This document shows, one piece after another, positions 34,798 to 48,800 of a DNA stretch of 64,000 nt (positions within the stretch are counted from its first letter, which is position 1; each line of letters begins with the position of its first letter). The notes beneath the pieces are model-generated. The model was not told where the DNA came from. It worked only from the letters and a program-made list of their open reading frames with translations, and ran no database searches. The translations under genes and the position numbers were made by a program. Source of the stretch: Prinsepia uniflora (lineage: Eukaryota; Streptophyta; Magnoliopsida; Rosales; Rosaceae); NCBI GenBank assembly GCA_032719365.1, contig CM064873.1, positions 47,096,332 through 47,160,331 of the forward strand. Reading direction: 5' to 3'.

Positions 34798-36708
34798 TGA
34801 TAGGTCATCAAATAAGCATTATTTTATATTATTTTATACCCTTTATACTTAGCTTTTAATATTAAAATAATAAATAATTAGATAAATTAATTTATTTTGT
34901 GTTATTTTTGTTTAAATAAATAAAGTTTGTAATTTGGAGTATTTTGGCGAAAGAATCGTCTCGATCGGAATTTTAACGAAAATATTATGGACGACTTTCG
35001 GTGAAATATTGCTAAATTAGTTAAATTAATTAATTTCAGTTTTCTTACAGCCCAAATCCATAAACTGTGCAGCCCAAACCCATTTCAAATTGTGCAGCCG
35101 CTTCAGCCCAGTCCATTTTGAACCAAGCCCAGAAGAATAGGCCCAGCTGCACAGCCCAACACGCGCGCGGCCCAAGCCCGCATGGCAGCCTCCAGCGCCT
35201 TTCTTCCCTTCGGCATGCGCGCGCCGATCGCCCTCTCACCTTTCCAGCAAGCGCCTGCCGACAGCTTCTGCGCCAGCTCAGTGCACGCCTGCCAGCCACC
35301 ACCTCTCTTTCCAGCGCACGCCTGCTGACCCACTAAGGACCTTTCCAGCCAGCATCCACCGAATATTTGGCCCTTTTTCAGCTGTTTCTGACAGCCCATT
35401 TCCAGCAACATTTCCTTTGTTTTGTTTAATTTCTCTTTCCCAAAAACCACCCATACTCATCATTTCACTTTTGAATATTTTTATTATAATTTTTGTTTAG
35501 TTTTTATTTATTTTCTAGGGTTTAATTTGAGTTTTTTTTCCTATAAATAGGAGTTGATTTCACTTGTTGAAGACACTTCCAAGTAGCACAAAATTGAGCC
35601 TCTTTTAGGAGAAATCTTGGCAAAATAGTTCCAATACAATTTTGAGAGTTCAAGTCCGAATTTCCTTGTTTAATCTTCTTCCATCTTCATAAGGTTCCAG
35701 CCGCTGTTCGGTGTTCCTTGTGAAAAACAATCCATTGTTCTCATCCAATCTGAAAAGTGTAACATTTGCTCTCCATTCTCTTAAACTCTTTTATTTGTTA
35801 TTGGTTCTAATTATAATGCAATATATGTATTGGTTTCTCCTTCCTATCTTTTGTGAAAATTGAGTATAATCTCCATGTGTTTTACTTTCTAAAAATCATT
35901 CACTTCTTACATTTTAGAGCTTAAACTTCATTTCGAAACTAAATGTTGATCCGCTGTTCGGGGCATTTAGAGTAGATTTGGAGAGATTTAATGTATGACC
36001 GCTGTTCGGCGCATTAAATCACAAACTTAAGGTAATTATATTATAAGTAAAAATCCGCTGTTCGGTGCATTTATAATATGGAAAATGTATGAAGAAATAT
36101 GAGTTTGTGAAGGTATAATTTCGTGATTAATTCAAATATTTGCAATTGTAGTATGTTGTTGAAGTTTGTGTTTACGGGAAGTCTACTTTGTGCATAAGTT
36201 AGAATAGAAATAGAATGAGTTTATCTATGCTTTTACTTATTTACATAATTACAAACCTCTTCAAAACCCCCCTTGTTTATTCTTTATTCTTTTATTCTTT
36301 ATTCTTTTATTCTTTGATGCTTTTATTCTTTCATTCCTTTATTATTTAATTTATTGATTCTTTGATTAATTAATTCCTTTATTCTTTGATTAACTAAGTC
36401 CTTCATTCTTCTATTATTTCATTCTTTAAATCGTTAATTTATTAATTCTTTGTAATTCATTAATTTATTATTATCTTGTTCATCTATTCTTTAATTTATT
36501 AATTCTTTGATTGTTTAATTCTTTTATTATTTAATTCTCTAATTCATTATTCTTTTATTCATATTCCACTAACATATTATTAATGTTCCCTAATTTCCCC
36601 GGTTAAGAACGATCCCTATTTATCAATACTACATCTACACAAAAAGGGTTTAAATTGCACAACACTCAAATTACGTGTTTAATTTAATGCGTAGTTTGGG
36701 CGTAGTCA
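34798..36708 (+). repeat. 3' LTR of Athila element
   Basis: 1911 bp, matching the 5' LTR with about six substitutions and one extra T, all in the first 1.1 kb. It ends GCGTAGTCA but is followed by primer site and leader instead of host DNA. Confidence 0.92.
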
Positions 36709-36988
36709 ATTTTTGGCGCCGTTGCCGGGGAAATTGAAAATCATTTTAATTTGTTAGTGTATGTATATAAATTGTGCATATTATACTTGTTTATAAATTT
36801 TACTTTTGTTAATAATATATTTGTTTATAACATTTACTTACTTGTTTATATTTTATTTATCCATCTTATTATTGTTCTTATTATTTTTGTTTATAATGCT
36901 CATACTTTACTTATTCTTAATTTCTAATTTATACTTGTTCATAAATGTTCATAATTTTTATTTTATTTATTTTTTTATATATATTTGT
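36709..36988 (+). other. Start of a second Athila interior after the right LTR
   Basis: These 280 bp match 25959-26238 base for base as far as I can see, including the tRNA-Asp primer site. The match stops at ATATTTGT, and Tat leader sequence follows. So the structure is LTR-interior-LTR-partial interior. Confidence 0.9.
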
Positions 36989-38038
36989 GCAGCGGGAATG
37001 ACACTCGTGCGTGTTGACGAGTAGGTCTCGTCCTCCTTGCTGCGGTCGTCTGTGCTTCTTGAGTTACGATGGGTCTATCCATCTGAGTGAGTACGTGACT
37101 TACGGGAGACTGCTTGCTGTTGTCTCCTGTTGCGCGGGTACTCAATGCGCGAAAGTGCTCATGGGCGTCCTCCGAGTCGCTCCCGAGCCAAAGGCCTCGG
37201 TAGTCCTTGACCTCCTGCTCTGGGGGTGCAGCTTTCCTCCTCTGAGTCGCCTAGCACCGTTTCTCGGGACATTGTCCGGCAGCGAACATGCTCCTTGTTG
37301 GTGCGTCTCGGGATGTCCCTTGGTGCCTCGTGAGGTTCATTGTACTTCTCGGAGGTTCTGGACGTCACGATGTCCCCCAATAGTTGTTGTAGGAGCTCTT
37401 ATTGGGTCCGAACTTGGTTGCTCAGTTGCTCAACCTGCTGCATCAGTCCAAGCCGCGGAGGCGAGCCCCTAGATGCTTGCTCGTGTGAGTAGCATGTCGG
37501 GGCGCACGTCCCGCGCCTTCAGTCGAATGTGATGGGTCACGTCTCTCTGGAACTTGGGTGCCGGCCTGTGAGTCTCCTTAGGGCGTCCAAGTGTCTCCTT
37601 AGGTCCAAGTCAGCAGGGAGCTGATTCGGGACCCTTAGAGATGTTTCTCCCGCCAGCAGTCCCTCTGTTCGTTGGAAAAAAGCTACGCCTGCCCTCGTTG
37701 CAGGTGGGGAGGGTTCACAGTAGCAGCGGTCATGGGGAACGTTCTGAAACTAAACGCAGGTGTCCAATCCGGCATTCCGAACGGTAGGTGAATTGATGCG
37801 TGGCGCGGGCCGTGCAGGAGACATGAAAATGGTTCCTCCGGAATCTCAAGCAGTGGTTCGTTCACGGCATCGACCGCAGCGGCGGATGTGGCAGGCTCGG
37901 AGGCCCGCGCGGATTGGCGTGTTCTGGCCATGTGAAGAACGGTAAGTGTCGAAAGTGTGATGATAGAGTTTTTTCAAGGAAAAACTAAAGAGCACGCTTT
38001 GAGTATTTCTCAAATCGGCTCTCAATGAAAGCACCAGT
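36989..38038 (-). pseudogene. N-terminal gag and leader of second Tat element
   Basis: It aligns by eye with about 4530-5545 of the first Tat element (for example GACGAGTAGGTCTCGTCCTC at 37016 against 4556). Frames are broken. The 3' part of this leader beside the LTR carries the same candidate primer site as the first element. Its junction with Athila at 36988 is a deletion breakpoint. Confidence 0.8.
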
Positions 38039-38549
38039 TGTTGATGCAGAAATCGTCCCACTCTGTGAAGTTCCTTCTCGATCCCTACACACAAGAACGA
38101 AAATCAAACGAGGTTAAGGTTGAATCCCGGGGGGTGATTCAACCGTAAAGGCTCCGATGCTTAAGTCAGTTTTCTGAGAGAATAAACCGACAGAATGTTT
38201 GCAGGAGTTTTTGATTACCTTTAGAAGTGAAATGAGATCTTCTATTTATAGTGAAGCCTTGAGGGTCACCGGAGCGTCTGATTGGCTGAAGGAAATAGTA
38301 TCAAGTAGGTGATTCTATTGAGAGAAATCACCTATTATTAACTATATAATTAATAGTAAATAACTCGTTGAGAGATTACTTATCATTGGCATTAATCTGA
38401 TTAATTAATATATTTAATTGATAAATATATTAAATTAATGCGGAGATCATGTCATGCCGTCGTCGTCTATTCCAAGGGTAATATCGACATTACGAGAGTT
38501 ATGAGCCACATGGCAGTTCCATAATTTTCTGGTGATTTATGGTTCCACA
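38039..38549 (-). repeat. 5' LTR of second Tat element
   Basis: 511 bp, TGTGGAACC...CATCAACA on the minus strand, TATAAATAG at 38250-38242. Followed by the duplication GGTAT (38550-38554), which matches 17421-17425. Confidence 0.9.
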
Positions 38550-38554
38550 GGTAT

Positions 38555-39744
38555 CCATGCAAACGTGTTGGAGCAGCCTCCTGCTGCGGCCCCTTTTCTT
38601 CACCTACAGAACAAGAGGCAGGGAAAATACATGAGAATTGGCGGGGTATTAGACCATTAGCTATTACCTATTAGGTAATTGTTATTATTATTCTTATTTA
38701 ACATTTATTTATTAAATACTATTTGCAAGGAAATATTATTAAATACTTTAATTAATAACTTGATAATATAACTATTAATATCGAGTGAGCCTAATTTAAT
38801 TGATTCTAACGTTAACTTGTAGACAATTGATTTTAATTTTGAATCTCGATGACATATTATATGAAAAATTTCCAAAGATTTCCCCTTCTTTTTAATAAAA
38901 AATATATATTAATATACACAAAGATAATAATATAAATAACTCACATATTGTATCATAAAAATAAATAAACAACTTACATTTTAACTTTTCTAATCCCAAC
39001 TCAATTTATTCATATATGGATTCAATTTTTATTTTAAAATTATTTACTGATATCTATTATACTATTCATATATTAATATTTTCATTAAAAAAAACTACTT
39101 CATGCTTACCTTTGAAAAAAAAAAACGCTGCTCAAGGGTCCTTACCCACGTCATTTTGAACCTTACAAATAAGTGAAGAATTTTACACTACAATCGTAAT
39201 TAGGAAATAGCATATTTAATCATAATTAAGAACCTTCTCGTGCTACTTTTTTTATTTATCGAATATTTCATATACATATATCATAATTATAACCGATCAA
39301 CTCATAAACCATCATTTCAAAATTAATTATACAAAAATCAACTATATAGAAAATCATTTGGTCTTTCATGTGTATAAATTAAATGAAAATTCATTATTAT
39401 TGTTGCCAACATCATTGAATTGTTAAACCGTTTGATACATATGAATAATTAAATAAACTTCTAAGTTGTTGATTTTTGGCAATTCTTGTTATGATATATG
39501 TATACTGATTATAATATATAAAATACTGATTATTCCATATATTGAAAGAGCTGTACGAATAAGTACCATCGAATGGAATACAAATATTATGCCCAAGAAC
39601 AAATGGAAGAGAAATACTAGTAGTTATAGAAAGCGAATGAGACAGAAAAATAACCAGGAAGTAGAATAGGTATTGTCGTATTGGTAACCCATTACCACTT
39701 CTACATTGGACCTGACATCTCTGCCTCTTCACACCAGCTTTAAT
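38555..39744. other. AT-rich host spacer
   Basis: No supported gene. A minus-strand splice-acceptor-like site TTGTTCTGTAG lies at about 38614-38604, next to a short open stretch that runs into the Tat insertion site. The rest is AT-rich. The last part should hold the 3' UTR of the small gene ending at 39745. Confidence 0.45.
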
Positions 39745-39843
39745 CTACTTCTTCAAACGGACGATTTCATCGTTCATCTTCGGGTTCTTCAACAGCCCTG
39801 GAATTGGACCGGGTGACTTCTCATTCAACTTTGAGTCGCACCA
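39745..39843 (-). CDS. Small gene exon 2
   Basis: 32 codons plus TAG, following a strong poly(T)-CAG acceptor. It starts WCDSKLNEK and ends RLKK. Confidence 0.65.
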   Translation of the reverse strand, partial: WCDSKLNEKSPGPIPGLLKNPKMNDEIVRLKK

Positions 39844-42800
39844 CTGAAAAAAAATTCATGCACCAACTCCTCATCTTCTACGATTCCTCTGACACCCAAT
39901 TTCATTGCAAAATTACATCAAAATTACAATGCTTTACATGACACGACCCATCCCAATCCCCCCGGGATTACCATGGCATGTGACGTGCTCCCGTCTGACA
40001 AGAGGCGCCAGACAAGGGATAACCGATTGCCATTGCCCAAACGGGCTTCCAGAGTGCGTAAGGATCGATGGAGGAGGTGTGCGATGCTCAAGTCTCTGCT
40101 GCAGTCGTATCCGGAATCAACCTGAAGGGCATTGAAAACAAAAGCTGTGAGTGGACGAAAATAAACAAGTCTGATGAAAACATTTATAAGACATTTATGC
40201 CCCTCAGTAAAATCATATGCACGCACCAAAAACCAATAATCCCATATATATTTAGAAATAACCATTAGGGCCTTAGCCCGGAAACCAAGCATAGTTTCAA
40301 ATTCCAAAAGTCAATCCAAGAGTTATTTCATAAATCCAGTAATATAAACCATAAGGCATATAATAATAACCATAACCATAATTTTAGTTGCTGCACTATA
40401 CACTCCAATCCGACATCCCTGATGTCTGACGTCCCTGACGTCAATAAGGTCACAATCACAAGGCTACGCGTGCCACTCGGGTCTCAATTTTCCGAGTTAA
40501 ATCCCCGAACCCCGTTCGGTACAGCATCCCCGATGCTTAGCGTCATAGACGCTGGACGTACTAGACGTCCGTGACCTCTCCGGGGTACCTCGCCGGAGGA
40601 GACAATATAATATGGAAGGATCTATACAGTGCAGTACCAAATACATTTTATTGATATCCACATGCAAAACATATAGGTATACATAGATAAAATCCGAACC
40701 AATCGTTACGTTTCATCAAACGGGTCTCATGCCCAAATACCGTGAAACGTGCCATAACCGAAATATCATCAAAACCATTTATAGATTCCAGCATGTGAAC
40801 ATATATAAAATGTAAACCAGGAAACATTTATTCAACTCCATTTTAGGGTCCCCGACCCGCAATCACATGTAGAAATCAACTGGGACCCTGGCCCGATTCC
40901 ACAAGTTAACTGGGCCCCTGGCCCGATCCACATGTTAACTGGGCCCCTGGCCCGATTTCATAATTCAACTGGGCCCCTGGCCCGATTTTACATTATTCAA
41001 GTTCGTAACCGTTTCATGAAATCATATCCAACCACATTTATGGAAATCGGTGAAAATCCAGAAAATCTCGGTTTACGTGCAAATACGTAATTCACCTCGA
41101 AATGCGTGAAATCATTTTAAATTCACCGATATCCAAAGTAAATCATTTAATCATAATTATAACAATCATAAAACAGTTATGCATGCATCGAATTTATGAA
41201 ACCAATGTCCACTCACAGACCGTTTAACCGAGCGCCTCGATGCGCGTGCCATAGGCCTTCCCGGGCCACCTCACTATCACCGGGACTCCCAATCCTGTTC
41301 AAATCAATTTAGAGGATCACTAACCTCATCATTAACATCCTATTCAAGTCCCGTAATTTTCCCGAATTTTTAAGTATTTTTAAATTGGATTTAAAACCTT
41401 CGGACATCCCGAACAATATCGAGACGGTGTCCGATCGACACGAAACCAATCCCAAAATGTTCGTTACAATGTATAGGATAAAAGTCATGTTGACCTCACC
41501 TCGAGATTCGTGCCCACGCGCCGTCACGCGCCGCCGTGAGTGGCTGCGCGTGAAAGCCACGCGCCTGCTACAGTGACTGCTACAGTCACCATCTTCACCC
41601 GAATGACTGGTAAACGGGTCTGATTACCCGCGATCTGACCCGGCCAGAAACCTGTCAATTCCCACTTAATTTCATTAATTCAAACAGCTAAAAGGATCGT
41701 CCTGTGTCTAATTATGGTTCTGTAAACTTAATTACACCCATAACTCCTTAATCCAACAATTCTCTCGAATTCAAACTCACGGTCAAAACATTCGAAACTC
41801 ACACAACCCATCCTGGTTTTCAAATTAAAAGGTACCGAAGCTTCGTATGACCCAACCAATCATTAATCCGTAACTAATTTCAGGAATTCTTACCCGTAGA
41901 TGGTCGCCCTCAAGCTCCAAATTCCCCAGAAACTGGAACCTGCGTTCATGGCCAAACCGTGATCGATACCCTTGCCAATCGATACGGTTGAGTTCGTAAT
42001 GAACCCAGAAGAGTATTACAGCCCTTGGTTTCATCCAAAACACCACACATTTTAAATTCTGATTTTCCCTCAATTTTTCCAGATTTCTCCAATCTCTGTT
42101 TCTCTCCAATTCGACAGTCCTTACTTGCCCAGAATGAATCCTCACGACTCACTCACAATTATTTAATCCAAATCAGTTGTTTAAAGCACCCCAATCATTC
42201 TTCAATCCTCTGTGTAAAGTTTCCCGCACTGGCCCGAAACCATTAAACAAAACCAGTCCACGTTGTGCAAACAATTGCCAGCTCCCCACATGTGCGATCA
42301 CACTTCAAAGCTGCTCCAAAACAGTCCACTAATTGATAAACAATCCATAGAACCGATCGCACAAAACATCCATCCACGGCTGCTCGATCAAACAGTGCCC
42401 ATGAGAAATTACCATTCTGCCCCTGTGCAGAAAATTACCAAAATGCCCCTCACGCATCCTGACCCGTAACTCGGTCATACGGACTCCAATTGATGCGTGC
42501 CGCCTGTCTACGAACTCAGGGCATCGAGACCTTCCTAACGGTCCTCGGTCCTCGGCCATCGGACCTCCCGATAAAAAAGTCAACATTTTCCCATACGTCG
42601 TCCAAATTACGAAAATGCCCCTGGACTTCCGTACATCATAACTTTCACCACGAACGTCGGAATCGAACGTGCCACCTGTCTATGAACTCGTGACGTCCCG
42701 AACTACGTCACGGTCATCGGTCAAAGTCCATTTGACCATCCGAATTAAAAGTCAACGTTTTGCCCACGCCCAGGGGCAAAACGGTCATTTTGCACAATTC

Positions 42801-45800
42801 GTCCGAAATCGCTCAACTAATCCCAGATTAGTAAATCACAATTAAATATTATTAAATCCCGATATTCGGGACGGGTCGTTACAACCTTCCCTCCTTAAAG
42901 AATTTCGTCCTCGAAATTACCAACAATCTTATTCCACAACCACCTTGTGGAAAACAATTCGACCACACATCTGTGTACACTTGTACACCCACATACTGGG
43001 ACAACACCAGCCTCGCTTGTACCCAGACATCCCATTACAGTCATACGTCATAATAGCAGCAACACTCGACCACCGCGAGTGGAAATGATCACCTGATCCG
43101 CGATAAAATCGCCTAACCCTTTAGCTGACTCCTTCAGCTAGATGGTTCCTTTCCATTAACAATAAATCCTTACATTTGCTCCAGTTGGGAGTCACCAAAT
43201 CTCATTTGTCAGTCCATGCTGACACCATCAGTCAAACTGTCACCACTAAGCTTTACCACCCTAGTAAAGCCCCAACCATCTGCCAGTCAGTGACAACGCC
43301 ACGCACTACATCACTCTCGATGTGGCGTAAGATCAACCACATGATCTCGATTCGCAGGGCAAGCCCATTCCTGCGACATAAATAAATCTCAATGTCCATA
43401 ATCGCCGACTCCCTCAGCGAACCAAAATGCTGGGAAATCACGGTGTGATCAAGTCACACAAGGCTACTCGTGGTTACTCTGACCACCAATTCACTCATCC
43501 TGAGTGCACGTATACCGTCAACTTACTCCATCAAGTGGTGTAACTGGAACACATTGAATACCAGCCCAGCAGTGAACACACATATCAATACCGGGGTTCC
43601 ACTAGCCAACCGTGGCCAAGAGCACCTGCTCATACAATCACTGAACCCAGACAAAATCACTCTGCCCGGCGCACAGTATCCAATGTCCAGTCCACAATAC
43701 AGCCAAACAAATGATATCAGAACCAAGCTGATTACCAACACATTAGTTACACACCACTGGTACATTCCATGTACCGCCATTAGGCACCACTCAGCCTATC
43801 AATCCTCGTACAACGTACCCTGTACGTACCTCAATCCATCAATCTGACTATAGCCACCTAGGTCATAGCCAAACACGTTCTAGTAATGGAGTACATTTGC
43901 TCAAACCAACATGAGACAAAACGAACTCCACCCGTCATCTAGTTCCAATTCCGAATCCGAATCCGCAATTTCGTAAGAAATCCCGAATCCGAACCCAGAC
44001 ATCATATTTTTATTCCATTTCCAAATCCGAATCCGAAATCATTATTCCGTAAGCTAGCATTGGAATAATCATTCCGTACCCAAATCCAGTAATCCATTTT
44101 CGAGCTTCGCAATCGAATCCTGAATCGTCACCCAGAAATTCGGTTCCAAAACCCAAAATCTCGTTTACGTCCATCAAGACGTAACGTAACCGATCCTATC
44201 GGTTACCCGCTCAAAATACTCGATTAACTTCATAGGGAAGCCAATCCCAATATCCACACGTCAAAGGTTGACAAAATCCGACCACATCGGAAACCTACTC
44301 AACCGAGTAACAAGCCATATGGACTTCACTCCGAAAAGAAGTTCAGTCCCGTTATTTACGACTCACATACCATGGTAAGAGTGATAAACTCTCCACCCAT
44401 CTGGATCATCAAGATCACAAACCATATCCATCGCTACGTCACCCGACAAGTAACATCACGATCCTAGATCGTCACATTGACCAAAGTTGATAACATCACA
44501 ATTCAGATCCACCTGGGATCCACACATGCTCACATAGCTAACAATCCACCTGGAAGCTGATCGTAGGGTCTTACACCCTCAATTGAATCCTTCGCCAAAT
44601 TTCCCTTGGTGGAAAAATGACCTCGCATTTCCCACCAAATCCACAATCATACACAACTTCTTGTGTCCAATGACCCCAAGCCAAACATGGGTCCACCAAC
44701 CAATACACACTCAACGTACTGGTAGCAACAAACATCATCTGCCACGACAGGAAATGTGAAGTCACCCTAATGACTTCGGAATACCAATCACTGATTCGGA
44801 AACGAGCACTCTTCTCGTCTCCCAATCACAACTCTCCCCGAAACGGGAGTTCCAACCATGTTGGAAACAGACATGCTCCCAATGAGATGTCAAGTCCAAC
44901 CACTGGACTGCCCATGTCCATACCTTACTTGGACCACCACGTGTCCAAGATCGATTCATTACTCGGACCTCACGTCCGTCAATAATCATGTATGCACACA
45001 CCCCGATTCCGAACGGAATATCCACACTTTTGCCTGAATGTGCATACCATACTGCCTTTGTCTCACATCTCGACCTTAACAGGTTCAATCCTCAGGTTCC
45101 AAGTGATTCACAATCACCAAATCCCACATCAATACCACGAATGGTTTCCCCGACTTTTCCAATTTCAATAATTTCCTTGTATTTCCTGGGGATATAAGAA
45201 GTACACAAACTTACCAATCTCGGAGTTGACCACAACCCCCCAAATCCACCAACTCGCATGACATAGGGAACATCGTCCCTAGATTCCCCAAGTTCCAATC
45301 ATACCATTTTATCTGTTCATCACTTGTCATCATATATCTGTTAGGACTTATCCCAACACGACACAACCTCCACTGGATCCCATCCAGTCCAAGACTCAAC
45401 CACCTCTGAGTCACAGATACCAATCACATGTCCATCATGACAGAGTCACACCCCAACTGGTGGCTCCTCGTCACCACAATCACCGACACCGGTACCAGCA
45501 CCAGTGCTAGTACCAGCACCACGCACCATCATCAACACTAGTATCAGCACACAGGCATCCATACTAGTATTGGCATAAAGGTATCACCATACCAACATCC
45601 ATACATAGCACACGAACACCCATGCTAGCACACGAACACCCATGCTAGCACACAGTGTGCAAGGTTGTTACCCTGGATCTCCGTTCATTCCGAACGACGA
45701 TCCCGTAACGCCACTCATTCCCCACGACTATGGGTACCTCCAATTTTTTGCCATCGGCACATCAGGATAATGGACGTTCCCTGAACATCCCCTGATCCCC

Positions 45801-48800
45801 AAGTGTCAAAACCACACTAAATACCCTCGATAGCCAGTTATCTCGACACAACTGTCGACCAACAGTCATCGTTGTCAAGATCTGTAACCACACCTCACAC
45901 TAATATTCGATCCAACACGGGATCCCATATTTTATCTCATAACCGCATCCGTGGATCGAATCCCATAATCCAGACTAGACTCACTAGAGTCATCCACATG
46001 GTCATCCATGACCTCAGCCGCTCGTCGCAGCACAAGTTCTCACTTAAGGTTCACCTTTCGGTCCATCAATTATAAATTAGGGTTCCAAGGTCACACCCTA
46101 GGGTTCCACCGAACCCAACTGCCTTTTGCAGTAAAATCCACAACCTGACCGACCCCGCGGTCCTGACATCGTATAGACGTCCAATCCAATCCAATCGTCA
46201 ATTCAACGTGGGTTCCATCGTGGGTTCCACCACGAAGGTCATCAGCTAACTCCGATGCACCAACACCCCGTACACTAGCCAACACTACCAGGGTCCAAAA
46301 CTTAGACCAATACTCAACTGAGTTTCGCACTTCCAATCAAATGGGGTTCCCTGAACCTAGCTGTGCCCAGTGGCACAACAATCCATCATCACATGACCGA
46401 ACCGACGGTCCCACATTACCAGTTAATCGTATACAACACCACTTGGGTTGAATCGCAACAATGCACGGCGTATCGGGTCAAACATACCCAATCCACCATA
46501 CAAACCCAAAACTCTCTATCAGGTTGACAACGGAACAGCAGCCCAAAGAGACATCACACCCTCGACCTTCGCGCACAAAAGAGCAAAACCTGCTCTGATA
46601 CCACTTGACACGACCCATCCCAATCCCCCCGGGATTACCATGGCATGTGACGTGCTCCCGTCTGACAAGAGGCGCCAGACAAGGGATAACCGATTGCCAT
46701 TGCCCAAACGGGCTTCCAGAGTGCGTAAGGATCGATGGAGGAGGTGTGCGATGCTCAAGTCTCTGCTGCAGTCGTATCCGGAATCAACCTGAAGGGCATT
46801 GAAAACAAAAGCTGTGAGTGGACGAAAATAAACAAGTCTGATGAAAACATTTATAAGACATTTATGCCCCTCAGTAAAATCATATGCACGCACCAAAAAC
46901 CAATAATCCCATATATATTTAGAAATAACCATTAGGGCCTTAGCCCGGAAACCAAGCATAGTTTCAAATTCCAAAAGTCAATCCAAGAGTTATTTCATAA
47001 ATCCAGTAATATAAACCATAAGGCATATAATAATAACCATAACCATAATTTTAGTTGCTGCACTATACACTCCAATCCGACATCCCTGATGTCTGACGTC
47101 CCTGACGTCAATAAGGTCACAATCACAAGGCTACGCGTGCCACTCGGGTCTCAATTTTCCGAGTTAAATCCCCGAACCCCGTTCGGTACAGCATCCCCGA
47201 TGCTTAGCGTCATAGACGCTGGACGTACTAGACGTCCGTGACCTCTCCGGGGTACCTCGCCGGAGGAGACAATATAATATGGAAGGATCTATACAGTGCA
47301 GTACCAAATACATTTTATTGATTTCCACATGCAAAACATATAGGTATACATAGATAAAATCCGAACCAATCGTTACGTTTCATCAAACGGGTCTCATGCC
47401 CAAATACCGTGAAACGTGCCATAACCGAAATATCATCAAAACCATTTATAGATTCCAGCATGTGAACATATATAAAATGAAAACCAGGAAACATTTATTC
47501 AACTCCATTTTAGGGTCCCCGACCCGCAATCACATGTAGAAATCAACTGGGCCCCTGGCCCGATTTCACAAGTTAACTGGGCCCCTGGCCCGATCCACAT
47601 GTTAACTGGGCCCCTGGCCCGATTTCATAATTCAACTGGGCCCCTGACCCGATTTTACATTATTCAAGTTCGTAACCGTTTCATGAAATCATATCCAACC
47701 ACATTTATGGAAATCGGTGAAAATCCAGAAAATCTCGGTTTACGTGCAAATACGTAATTCACCTCGAAATGCGTGAAATCATTTTAAATTCACCGATATC
47801 CAAAGTAAATCATTTAATCATAATTATAACAATCATAAAACAGTTATGCATGCATCGAATTTATGAAACCAATGTCCACTCACAGACCGTTTAACCGAGC
47901 GCCTCGATGCGCGTGCCATAGGCCTTCCCGGGCCACCTCACTATCACCGGGACTCCCAATCCTGTTCAAATCAATTTAGAGGATCACTAACCTCATCATT
48001 AACATCCTATTCAAGTCCCGTAATTTTCCCGAATTTTTAAGTATTTTTAAATTGGATTTAAAACCTTCGGACATCCCGAACAATATCGAGACGGTGTCCG
48101 ATCGACACGAAACCAATCCCAAAATGTTCGTTACAATGTATAGGATAAAAGTCATGTTGACCTCACCTCGAGATTCGTGCCCACGCGCCGTCACGCGCCG
48201 CCGTGAGTGGCTGCGCGTGAAAGCCACGCGCCTGCTACAGTGACTGCTACAGTCACCATCTTCACCCGAATGACTGGTAAACGGGTCTGATTACCCGCGA
48301 TCTGACCCGGCCAGAAACCTGTCAATTCCCACTTAATTTCATTAATTCAAACAGCTAAAAGGATCGTCCTGTGTCTAATTATGGTTCTGTAAACTTAATT
48401 ACACCCATAACTCCTTAATCCAACAATTCTCTCGAATTCAAACTCACGGTCAAAACATTCGAAACTCACACAACCCATCCTGGTTTTCAAATTAAAAGGT
48501 ACCGAAGCTTCGTATGACCCAACCAATCATTAATCCGTAACTAATTTCAGGAATTCTTACCCGTAGATGGTCGCCCTCAAGCTCCAAATTCCCCAGAAAC
48601 TGGAACCTGCGTTCATGGCCAAACCGTGATCGATACCCTTGCCAATCGATACGGTTGAGTTCGTAATGAACCCAGAAGAGTATTACAGCCCTTGGTTTCA
48701 TCCAAAACACCACACATTTTAAATTCTGATTTTCCCTCAATTTTTCCAGATTTCTCCAATCTCTGTTTCTCTCCAATTCGACAGTCCTTACTTGCCCAGA

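Larger units (their letters stand above)
24049..36708 (+). mobile_element. Athila-lineage Ty3/gypsy retrotransposon
   Basis: Two LTRs (24049-25958, 34798-36708) frame a primer site of the tRNA-Asp type, gag, pol (protease, RT, RNase H, integrase), a non-coding 3' part with polypurine tracts, and no env-like frame. Domain order and sequence motifs fit the Athila lineage. The LTRs differ at about seven positions in 1.9 kb by eye, so insertion was recent. Gag and pol are nevertheless interrupted at three places. No target duplication is visible on the right, because sequence continues into a second internal region (36709-36988). Confidence 0.93.
17426..38549 (-). mobile_element. Second Tat-lineage element, exploded by nested insertions
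   Basis: LTRs of 511 bp at 17426-17936 and 38039-38549 are flanked by the same 5-bp duplication GGTAT (17421-17425 and 38550-38554), so they bound one insertion. Inside, in minus-strand reverse order, are a tandem-repeat-rich 3' region, a gag fragment (21413-22182), then foreign DNA (22183-36988), then gag start and leader (36989-38038). Pol is absent. The two LTRs differ at about 21 positions by eye (about 4%), older than the nested Athila element. Confidence 0.85.

Noticed and set aside
42900..46591. Search for gag/pol motifs in the interior of the young element
   Set aside because: No YxDD, DTG/DSG protease, zinc knuckle or integrase pattern in a plausible frame on either strand.
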